Positions 11,640 through 22,200 of a DNA stretch of 64,000 nt are shown here, piece by piece. Location of the stretch: the NCBI RefSeq assembly GCF_021130785.1, contig NW_025777566.1, positions 26,071 through 90,070 on the forward strand, read 5' to 3'. Below the pieces are notes generated by a model that was not told where the DNA came from, searched no databases, and saw only the letters and a program-made list of their open reading frames with translations. The DNA is from Homalodisca vitripennis. Its lineage: Eukaryota; Arthropoda; Insecta; Hemiptera; Cicadellidae. The first letter of the stretch is position 1. The number at the start of each line of letters is the position of its first letter. The position numbers were made by a program, and so were the translations under genes.

Positions 11640-13330
11640 GGTATTGTCGCTTAACCGTTGAAGATATGATAAAAAGTGACTGGACATTTCTTGTAGGAAA
11701 TATAATTTGTTTTGGGTGTTCTGCCCTCAGAATTTTGATATAACCTCTAGTTCGGCCGCTATTTACTTTTTACTAAAAGTGTGCACGGTGAAAACAGCAA
11801 TCCGTCCCTATCTATTAATTTTATATTATTCTGATTTCCAGGTTAACCGTTAGAGATACGGGAAACGTGCAAAGGACCTTTTTTGTAGATCGCCTCATTT
11901 TCTAACAGACAAAGGAAACACATTTTAGCTATTGATGACCGTTCGGTCGCGATCGGGTTAGGAGTAAAATATTGTTGAGAAATCGAAAAAAAAAAATTTG
12001 TTCTAACGCGTTTTGCAGACAAACCGATGGAGATAGGGCATAAGCTCACTGGATCTTTTTTATAGATTGAATTACTTTGTAATAACAACCGATTTTTAAT
12101 TTATTCTAACATTAAAAGTTTAGCCGCTATCGATCCCGAAAGGTATATTTTTAGGAGAACATTAAAAAAAACTTTTACTTAATCTCGTTTGTCGGCCAAA
12201 CCGATGGAGATGGAGTAAAATGTAACTGGAACCTTTTTGTAGATCCTATCAATAGCAAGTTACAAAAAATTTTACATTTAAGCTAGGGCCAACGGTTCGG
12301 CCAATATCGAGCCCGGAAGGTAAGTCTTTAAGTGAAGTTTTCAACATAACCACGTTTTACGGCTAAACCATGGAAGATAGAGTAAAACGTCACTGGACCT
12401 TTTTTGTAGATCGCCTTATTTTGTACTGAAATCAAATTTTTAATCTGGCCTAGAACTAAGATTTTGTCTGAAATAGAGCCCAGAAAACAAAATCTCACGT
12501 AAACCTCAAAAAATTAAAGTTTAAATCCCGTAATGCGGCCAAAACGTTGAAGATAGGGCAAAATGTTACTGAACTTTTTTTGTAGATCACGTGATTTCCT
12601 AAATCCCAATGAAAATTTGTTTTGAGCTAAGACCAACCGTTTAGCCGCTATCAAGCCCGGAATGTAAATTTGTAGGCAAAAATTTCCAAATATTTTCAAT
12701 TAATCGCGTTTTGCGGTCAAACTAATGGAGATATAGTAAAAAGACACTGAACCTTTTTTGTAGATCATATTATTTTCTAAATCTAACCTTTGTTTTATTT
12801 TGACCTCCGACCAATGGTTTCGCCACTATCGACCGCATATAAACAAAATTTTAACGTAAAAGTTACAAAGAAATTGCACATAATCACGTTTTTCGGCCAA
12901 ACCAATGGAGATAGGGCAAAAAGTCACTGGACCTTTTCTGTAGATGGCGCAATTTGCTAATTTGATGGGTCAATCAGATTTGAGCTACGACCAACGGTTC
13001 GGCCGCTATCGGGCTTGAAACATTATTTTTATCGAAAAAATCTCTGGAATTTCAAATGTTCGAGCGTTTTGTCGCTTAACCATGGAAGATAGAGCAAAAA
13101 GTCATTGGACCTTTTTTGTAGTTCACTTCATTCCTGATTATGAATTTTTCGTCAAATCCGAGCTAGCTCCAACGGTTCGCCCGCTATCGGACTCACAAGA
13201 AATGCCTGCAAGGGTGAAAAATGTGCAAATTTTCTCGAATTTTTTTGAGCGGTTTAAAAGTAAAAATGTCCTGTTTTCAGACTTTTCCCGGTGGTTTCAC
13301 GGTAATAGGTACCTGCGTGCAAAATTTCAA
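11640..13330 (+). repeat. imperfect ~178-bp tandem repeats in the 5' region of Helitron copy A
   Basis: A degenerate unit containing GGAGATAGGGCAAAAAGTCA, CTGGACCTTTTTTGTAGATC and CGACCAACGGTTCGGCCGCT recurs about nine times. The CTGGACC mark occurs near 11675, 11868, 12046, 12224, 12393, 12566, 12747, 12925 and 13107, giving a mean spacing near 178 bp. The non-autonomous units carry three to five of the same units. Open frames beginning MEDRAK come from the last unit of each array and are not convincing genes. Confidence 0.8.
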
Positions 13331-13430
13331 GTTTCTAGCACTTCTAGAACTATGTTAGAATTAGTATGATCTGTCAGTGAGTGAGTGAGTGAGTCAGTCA
13401 GTTTCACATGCGGCTGTATAAGTATTTAGA

Positions 13431-15143
13431 CTCGCCTTCGGCTCGCTGGGGGCTACGCCCCCAGGCCCCCATGATGTACGCTTGCAAGTTCGAGGATAAG
13501 CGGTATTCGGGGAAAGTTTATGTCCGAGCATTAGAATAGGGATCTGGAAGTTAAAAGAAGACCCATTTAATCGAATTTTCCAGATTTAAACATAGTTTTG
13601 ACTTTAAGGCCATTTTGTGGCTAAACCGTTAGAGATACAAGAAAAAGTGACTGGACCTTTCTTGTCGGAAATTTAATTTTATCTTTCGATTCTGGTGTCC
13701 GATTTTAGCTGCGAGCTTTGGTTTAGCCAGGACTGAGCTCGGAAGAAAAGTCTGCACTGGTCAGCTATCGTGAATTGTTTATTATAAACGTAATAAAAAC
13801 AGACCTTAAAAGGCAGTATTTTAAGTTGAACAGTTGGTTTAATATCATCAGGAGATTATCTAGTCAAGCCAGGGAATTCCCTGGGGGGAGGTTAATGTTA
13901 CCGGGGGGTTAACACATCAGGGGGTTTAATTTACTCAGGAGGTTATCTGGTCATACCAGGAAATCCTCGGAGGGGGGTTAATGTTACCGGGGGCTAATGA
14001 CACACCTGTCCCTATTTTAGACGGTGTTGTGTCTGTGAACAAAATAAAAATTTATTCTGTCCCTATCTACTATTGACGCATAGCTAACGCTCAGCCAACT
14101 TATTATGTGGGGTTGTATTCACTCGTTATCCTAGCAAAGCCTGAATCCTGATTGAATTACACAAATATTAGTCACATATAGGCCTAATATATATTTAAAA
14201 CTCCAAAAATTTCCAATTCACGACAAATATTTTGCTATTTATCGCGTTTTTCAGGCTTATTAAAGTACATACAGCAAAAAGTTACTGGACTTTTTTTGTA
14301 GAACACGTCGTTTACTAAAACTTATTAAGTCGCATTTTTTGAGCTACGACCAACCGTTTAGCCGCTATCAAGCCCGGAATGTAAATTTGTAAGCGAAAAT
14401 TTCCAAAGCTTTTCACTTAATCGCATTTTGCGGCCAAACTAATGGAGATAGAGTAAAAAGTCACTGGACCTTTTATGTAGATCACTTCATTTCCTATATC
14501 TAACCTTTGTTTTATTTTGCCCTCCGACCAACGGTTTCGCCGCTATCGACCTCAAAAACAAAGTTTTCACGTGAAAATTACAAAAAAATTTCACATAATC
14601 ACGTTTTTCGGCCAAACTAATGGAGATAGGGCAAAAAGTTACTGGACGTTTTCTGTAGATCTTGCAATTTTGCTAATTTGATGGGTCAATCAGATTTGAG
14701 CTACGACCTACCGTTCGGCCGCTATCGGGCTCGAAACTTTATTTTAAGCGGAAAAATCTCTGGAATGTCAAATGTTCGAGCGTTTTGTCGCTTAACCATG
14801 GAAGATAGAGCAAAATGTCACTGGACCTTTTTTGTAGTTCAGTTCATTCCTGATTATGAATTTTTCGTCAGATCCGAGCTAGCTCTAACGGTTCGCCCGC
14901 TAGCGGCCTTACAAAAAGTGCCTGCAGGGGTAAAAAATGCGCGATTTTTCGGGAATTTTTTTGAGGGGTTTAGAAGTAAAAAAGCCCGGTTTTCAGACTT
15001 TTCCTCCGGGTCATATTGTGAAAGGTACCTGCGTGCCAAATTTCAAGTTTCCAGCACTTCTAGAAGTATGTTAGAATTTGTATCTATATGTCAGTCAGTG
15101 AGTGAGTGAGTCAGTTACACATGCGGCTGTATATAATATAGGA
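13431..15143 (-). mobile_element. non-autonomous Helitron, 1.71 kb (unit 3)
   Basis: It has the same hairpin at its left and the same TCTATATTATATACAGCC-type 5' end at its right. From about 13920 it is nearly identical to 27650-28893, but the first 0.4 kb diverges from that unit and most of the G-run array is missing (short version at 13835-14005). It has no coding frame. Its mosaic relation to unit 26947-28893 suggests exchange between related elements or a deletion. Confidence 0.78.
13835..14005 (+). repeat. shortened G-run minisatellite (unit 3)
   Basis: Only three to four G-run modules remain here, compared with about eight in the homologous segment at 27365-27745. Flanking sequence on the right is essentially the same in both, so the difference is a deletion within the array or an expansion of the other copy. 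Confidence 0.7.
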
Positions 15144-16898
15144 CTCGCCTTCGGCTCGCTGGGGGCTACGCCCCCAGGCCCCCAAAGTAAACGCTTGCAA
15201 ATTCGGGGATAAGCGGAATTCGGTGACTGGTTAAGTCCGGACATTAAGTAAATGACAAGGGATTTAAAAATTGACCTTTTTCATAGATTTTTTTCCGGAT
15301 TCGTAAAAACTTTTGACTTTGAGGGCATTTTGCGGTTAAACCGTTAGAGATACGACAAAAAGTGACTGGACCTTTCTTGTTGGAAATTTAATTTTGTCTT
15401 TCGATTGTGCCCTCAGATCTGATCTACGACCTATGGTTTAGCCAGAAATGAGCTCGGGAGAAAAGTCTGCACGGGTCAGCTATCTTGAATTGTTTAGTAT
15501 AAACATAATAAAAACCGACCTCAAGGCAGTATTTTAAGTCGAACAGGGGGTTTAATATCACCAGGAGACTATCTAGTCAAGGCGAGAAATTCCCTGGGTG
15601 GGTGATTAATGTTAAGGAGGTTAAGACAAGAGGGGGTTTAATTTCGTCAGGATATTGTCTGGTCATATGAACAAATTCCCAGGGGGGGTTAACGTTACCG
15701 GGGGATAAGTCTCCAGGGGGTTATCTGGTCATACCAGGATCTTCCCAGGGGGGGGGGGTTAAGAGATTTGGTGACTGGTAAAATTCGGACATGAGGTCAT
15801 GGCAGGAAATTCCCTGGGGGGGTTTAATGTTACCAGGGGGGTTAACACATCAGGGGGTTGAATGTACAGGAGGTTATCAGGTCATACCAGGAAATCCCCG
15901 GGGGGGGGGTTAATATTACCGGGGTTAATGACACACTTGGGCCTTTTTTAGAGGGTATTGTGTCTGTAAACATAATAAATATTCCTCTGTCCCTATCTAC
16001 TATTGACGCTTAGCTAACGCTCAGCCAACTCCCGAAGTCACTGAACCTTTTCTGTAGATCACGTGATTTCCTAAATCCCGTTTAAAATTTGTTTTGAGTT
16101 ACGACCAACCGTTTAGCCGCTATCAAGCCCGGAATGTAAATTTTTAGGCGAAAATGTCCAATATTTTCACTTAATCGCGTTTTGCGGTCAAACTAAGGGA
16201 AATATAGTAAAAAGTCACTGGACCTTTTTTGTAGGTCATCTTATTTCCTAAATAAAACGTTAGTCTTATTTTGACCTCCGACCAATGGTTTCGCCGCTAT
16301 CGACCCCAAAAACAAAAGTTTCGCGTAAAAGTTACAACAAAATTGTACATAATCACGTTTTTTCGGCCAAACCAATCGAGATAGGGCAAAAGATTACTGG
16401 ACCTTTTCTGTAGATCGCGCAATTTGCTAATTTGATGGGTCAATCAGATTTGAGCTACGACCAACGGTTCGGCCGCTATCGGGCTTGAAACATTATTTTT
16501 ATCGAAAAAATCTCTGGAATTTCAAATGTTCGAGCGTTTTGTCGCTTAACCATGGAAGATAGAGCAAAAAGTCATTAGACCTTTTTTGTAGTTCACTTCA
16601 TTCCTGACCATGAATTTTCCGTCAGATCCGAGCTAGCTCCAACGGTTCGCCCGCTATCGGGCTTACAAAAAATGCCTGCAGGGGTGAAGAATGCGCGATT
16701 TTTTGGGAATTTTTTTGAGGGGTTGAAAAGTGAAAAATTCTCACTTTTCGGGATTTTCCTGGTGGTTTACACGTGGAAAGCTATCTGTGTACCAAATTTC
16801 AAGTCTCTAACTCATCTGGAAGTAGGTTAGAATTAGTATACGTGAGTGAGTGAGTGAGTCAGTCAGTCAGTTACACATGCGGTTGTATATATATTAGA
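15144..16898 (-). mobile_element. non-autonomous Helitron, 1.755 kb (unit 4)
   Basis: Near-identical copy of the 1612-3368 unit, differing only by scattered single-base and G-run length changes. It lies immediately 3' (element sense) of autonomous copy B, as unit 1 lies 3' of copy A. Confidence 0.8.
15545..15930 (+). repeat. G-run minisatellite (unit 4)
   Basis: Same irregular G-run array as at 2010-2400, with small differences in run length (for example nine versus eight G near 15755). Confidence 0.72.
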
Positions 16899-17240
16899 CT
16901 CGCCTTCGGCTCGCTGGGGGCTACGCCCCCAGGCCCCCATGATGTACGCTTGCAAATTCGGGGATAAGCGGATTTCGGGGACAGGAGAGATTCGGTTTTT
17001 GGTTAAATTCGGACTTGAGGTTTTCAATTTACGTGTCCCACACTGTGTCCTTTCTCGTGGGAAACACATTATCAAACAATATTTAGTGTATAATGTGGTC
17101 TACAATAAAGTTCAAGTAATATATTGCTGTATCTCCCTTGGGTAGGCCATGAAACGCGATTACGTGCGAAATTCTTTTAATTTTTACGCGAAAATTGAAA
17201 TTTCGGGTCCGATAGCAGTCAAACCGTTACTAATATTGTT

Positions 17241-18850
17241 GACGTATCACGTGTGTAAGTTGGGAGATTTATCGGTACATATATATCTGTCAAATTAGTT
17301 GCAAGTAACTTTTAGTTAATAAAACTGTTGTTTGCCCGTTAGTATGTCATGTAAGCACGACGTATCCAGTCTCGGCACGGGGAGGCCGGGAAACACTGAG
17401 ACCATATATTATTAAAAAAATTACACCAATCGTTGGTTAATGATGTTCTCTCATATAGTGTGCATATTTAGTTGTTTATATACTTGTGTCAAATGATTTG
17501 GTAATAACTTATTGAATATTGTTTACACATCACGTGTGTAAGTTGGGAGATTTATCGGTACATATATTTCTGTCAAATTAGTTGCAAGTAACTTTTAGTT
17601 AATAAAACTGTTGTTTGCCCGTTAGTATGTCATGTAAGCACGACGTATCCAGTCTCGGCACGGGGAGGCCGGCAAACACTGAGACCATATATTATTAACA
17701 AAATTACAGAAATCGTTGGTTAATGATGGTCGCTCATATAGTGTGCATATTTAGTTGTTTATATACTTGTGTCCAATGATTTGGTAATAACTTATTGAAT
17801 ATTGTTTACACATCACGTGTGCAAGTTGGAAGATTTAGCGGTACGTATATTTGTGTCAAATTAGTTACTAGTAACTAATAGTTGATAAAACTTGTTTCCC
17901 CGTTAGTTTGTCAATGCTTTAAATGCAATCATGACGTATCCAGTCTCGCCACGGCGAGGCCCTCAAACACGGAGACCATATATTATTAACGGAATAACAG
18001 TTATCGTTGGTCAATGATGTTCTTTCATATCGTTTACAAATTTGCATATTGAATTCTGTGTATACTTGTTTCAAATGATTTGGTAATAACTTATTGGTGT
18101 TGAAACTTTTGTTTGCCCGTTAGTTTGTGAAAGCTTTAAATGCAAACACGACGTATCCTGTCTCGCCACTGGGAAGCCGGCAAACATGGAGACCATATAT
18201 TACTAACAGAATTACATCAATCGTTGCTTAATGTTGATCTTTCATGTCGTTTGCATATTTGCATATTTAGTTGTGTATGTACTTGTGTCAAATTATTTGG
18301 TAATAATGTATTGTTGAAATTGTTGTTTGCCCGTTAGTTTGTCAATGCTTTAAATGCAATCATGACGTATCCAGTCTCGCCACGGCGAGGCCCTCAAACA
18401 CGGAGACCATATATTATTAACGGAATAACAGTTATCGTTGGTCAATGATGTTCTTTCATATCGTTTACAAATTTGCATATTGAATTCTGTGTATACTTGT
18501 TTCAAATGATTTGGTAATAACTTATTGGTGTTGAAACTTTTGTTTGCCTGTTAGTTTGTGAAAGCTTTAAATGCAAACACGACGTATCCTGTCTCGCCAC
18601 TGGGAAGCCGGCAAACATGGAGACCATATATTACTAACAGAATTACATCAATCGTTGCTTAATGTTGATCTTTCATGTCGTTTGCATATTTGCATATTTA
18701 GTTGTGTATGTACTTGTGTCAAATTATTTGGTAATAATGTATTGTTGAAATTGTTGTTTGCCCGTTAGTTTGTCAATGCTTTAAATGCAAGCATGACGTA
18801 TCCAGTCTCGCCACGGGGAGGCCGGCAAACGTAGAGACCATATATTTACA
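17241..18850 (+). repeat. tandem array of 210-290-bp units downstream of Helitron gene B
   Basis: Counterpart of 3712-5335, with seven CGTATCC-containing units in the same order. One 5-bp TTTAG duplication present in copy A (about 5170) is absent here, so copy A has slipped in this array. Confidence 0.82.
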
Positions 18851-18874
18851 TATGTACAGAAAACTATTTACATC

Positions 18875-19232
18875 GACGAGGAGTTTTGTTTTGGCAGGCC
18901 CTCTAGCCTACTGCCGCATCAATCAGAATGGGGAGTTTTGTTATGGCAGGTCCCATTGCCTACTGCCTAATCAGTCACTACGGGGAGTTTTGTTTTGGCA
19001 GGTCCCCTAGCCTACTGCCTAGTCAATCACGACGGGGAGTTTTGTTTGGGCAGGTCCCCTAGCCTACTGCCAGTGTCAATCACGACAGGGAGTTTTGTTT
19101 GGGCAGGCCCCCTAGCCTACTGCCAGTGTCAATCACGACGGGGAGTTTTGTTTGGGCAGGCCCCCTAGCCTACTGCCAGTGTCAATCTCGACGGGGAGTT
19201 TTGTTTGGGCAGGCCCCCTAGCCTACTGCCAA
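18875..19232 (+). repeat. 53-bp minisatellite directly after Helitron gene B
   Basis: Seven units with the AGTTTTGTTTGGGCAG core, ending at the stop codon of the Rep/helicase frame (19245-19247). It is a likely 3' UTR repeat. Confidence 0.85.
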
Positions 19233-19244
19233 TCTCAATCCGGT

Positions 19245-22200
19245 TCACTGAAGAAGTTCACCGTACACGATGTTCTTCGCGTAGGCGACTTCATTGTGTA
19301 CCCTTTCGGGGCGGACGAGGACAACTATGTCTTCCGGACATCGAACTCTACTGAGCAGGACGTATAGCTGGCCATGAGTGAAACAATCAGTGCGAAGATC
19401 GACTCCGACCTGATCTATTGTCTGACCTTGGCTCTTGTGGCCGGTCATCGCGTATGCTAGCATCAGAGGAAACTGACGTCGACGGACAAGTAACGGCGAA
19501 CCTTCAACGATCGCGAACCTAAAGATTATTCTAGGAATACCGATAGGTTGCGCGTCGTGAGGGCGTCTGACGGTAATCAACCGATTGGTTATAGCCGTCA
19601 CAATGACCTTAGTGCCGTTTACAAGGCCGTCAGCGATATTTAGATTCCTCATGATGAGGCATACTGAGCCAATCTTAAGTCGCAGCACGTGATCAGGAAC
19701 ACCCTTGCCTGTAGCCTGGTTCAGTAGAGGGACTTCAACAGCAAGATTGTCATCGTTTTCATGGTCCACAGTGTCGGCGCTTCGAAGCTCATGAAGGCGA
19801 CCGTCTACAGAGTTCAAGATTATGTCGTTGATCTCTCTAACGTTCACGTTCAGAGTCGAGAGGATCGCACGACGAGCACACTGATCGGGATCGCGGAGTA
19901 CGTCGGCAGGAAAGACGGTTGAGATGAGGACTTGTAATGCAGTGACATACCTCACCTCGGCCAAGGGAATAAGTGTGTCACTCTCTCTACCCTCCCCGAA
20001 AGTTGTGGACGGAACAGTGCCGTTGCCTACTGCGAGAAGGAAGTCAGAGTAGACAACGGAACTGCTCGTCCTGTGTGGTGTGGTCAGAGAGAAGACGCGG
20101 AACAGTCGCCACAGACGCGAGGCCCGAAGTGAAACGCACGCGACGGCATCTGCCGTTCGTGCCTTTACAACAACGGGTGCGATCTGCCGGAAATCTCCAG
20201 AGCACAGAAAGATCTTGCCACCGAATGGCTCATCGCAGTTCATGAGATCTCGAAGCGAGCGGTCGAGGATCTCAAAGATGTAGCGATGGGCCATCGGGGC
20301 CTCGTCGAAGACGATGAGCTGAGCAGCTCTTATCAGTTCTGCGCGCTGGGACCCGTTGGTTATGTTCCAAACGCCAGACCCGTCGCCCAGATCGAGCGGA
20401 AGCCGGAACATGCTGTGAGCCGTGGAACCACCAGGCATGTTTCCTGCAGCGATGCCCGAGCTGGCGACGGCCAGTGCAATCTGACGACAACTACGCACGT
20501 GTGCCAGTATGACACGAAGAAGTGACGTTTTGCCATATCCCCCGGGACCATCTAGGAAGATTACTCTTGAGGATCGTCGGTCACCGGGGTTGTCGAGAAG
20601 GGAACGCACGTGTTGCAGAACGCGTCTCTGGTCTTCTGAGAGCTTTTGTTCCCATTCCTCGACAATGGCCCGCTGTTGGTTCTCGCCATAGTCCAACAGC
20701 TCCCTTCCCACTTCCGTCGTGTCATCCTGCACGTCGGGGAGACCACAATCCAATAAAGACAATCCCTGCCGACGTAGACTGCGATCGATATCGATCAAGG
20801 AAAGTGTATACGCTCTTTCGGGGTCAAGTGGGCTCCTTTCCAAGTGGTCCTCGCAAAGGGTGTCACGGAAGGAATCCCACAGAATTGCTGCAGGAGCACC
20901 CATATTACAAAGGAGCACGAAGAAGGAACGAAGCCTCGATGCGACCATGAAACCAGAAGCCTCTCGCAGCGCTTCGCGGTACTCATCCTCGTCTTCAATC
21001 AAGCCGAGCTGACGACAAACCTCCTGGAACGTACGGCAATCAGGACCACCGCGTGACAGGAGGTCGGTGTAGCCGCGACAAGGGGTTGACAAGAGGAGCA
21101 TCCGAAGGTAGTAGAGTTCTCCACGATTAGGCGAGACCCAAAAGACCCTACATACCTTCCCTCCACGCTGGCGAGGTGTGACGAAGTGTTTCCCGTCTTG
21201 ATGTTCATATATAGGTTCTGTTTTTGGTCTTTTGTCATGAATAATGTAGTTCTCAAAAAATGTCAGGTAAGTTAAATTGTCAAAAGTTTTATCAACAGGT
21301 CTGTTAAAATACAATATTAACTTGGAGCTTGATCTAGTTATCGCGGAGGTGAGATCACTGGGACGAAAACAGACGTGCTGTTTACCCTCAAGATGGACGG
21401 GTAGACACTCAACTGTTGGCTCTGACTTTGAGATTGGGAAGTCCAAGAGACGCCAGCATGCGTCGCTTGCACCAACCATTCTCTTAGTTACATAGTGTTC
21501 TACCTCGTCCTCTTGTTGCCACAAAGGAGTGACGGTGACATTTTGAAGTGATCCACCCTTCATCAGGTATTTGAATAGATACTTGATGACGCGACGGGTA
21601 GACGCAAGCTCCAAGTTAATGTGTGCTTCATATTTAAGCAATAATGCGGCGTTATATGGAACGACCCATCCATCATGTACAGTAACAGACCTGTTGCGTG
21701 ACTTTATCTGACCTGTATTTCTATAGTCCCGCCTGTACTGAACGAATCCTCTGTCATCTACGTGAGTTGTCTGGCATGAAGGCTTAGGATAGAACTTTGT
21801 GCAGTGACCCTTCACAGCGTCCCAGCACAGGAAGTCGGTGCGATGATCCGTGCCACAAGGACCGTGGATCATGTGCTGCAACACCAACTTCCTGAGTCTT
21901 CCGCCGGCTTCTGCTTCCGAGGGGATGTCCGCGCGGATTACAGAGTCGATTTCGTCTGCTTGTACTGGACCGTCTCCGTCAATCTTAAACACAATGTGGG
22001 CGTGAGGAAGGCCCCTCATTTGCATTTCGATGACGTAGACGATATAGTTCGTGCAGCCGAACATCGCTCCGCTCCGCAGATCTCGAAGAAGCTCTAGAAG
22101 TTTTATCTGGAAAACTCTGCAAGCCGTGCTAGGGTCACTGCGTCCACTGCCGTGAGGACACGCTCTCTTGTTTTCCTCCCAAGTCGCGCTGTACGTGAAT

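Larger units (their letters stand above)
3369..13430 (-). mobile_element. autonomous Helitron copy A, 10.06 kb
   Basis: In element orientation (minus strand) the layout is: TCTAAATACTT 5' end at 13430, a roughly 178-bp imperfect tandem array, the Rep/helicase gene at about 11299-5722, a 53-bp minisatellite straight after the stop, a 210-290-bp tandem array, and the 3' hairpin at 3369. The copy is nearly identical to 16899-26946 and 30645-40708. Its gene is interrupted by four small indels, so this copy as read is not functional. Confidence 0.87.

Noticed and set aside
13082..13369. Repeated open frame starting MEDRAKSHWTFF near the 5' end of each Helitron (also 3024, 26598, 40360 and others)
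   Set aside because: It spans the last of the imperfect 178-bp repeats, its reading frame is not kept in other units, it shows no domain, and it lies on the strand opposite the element's gene.
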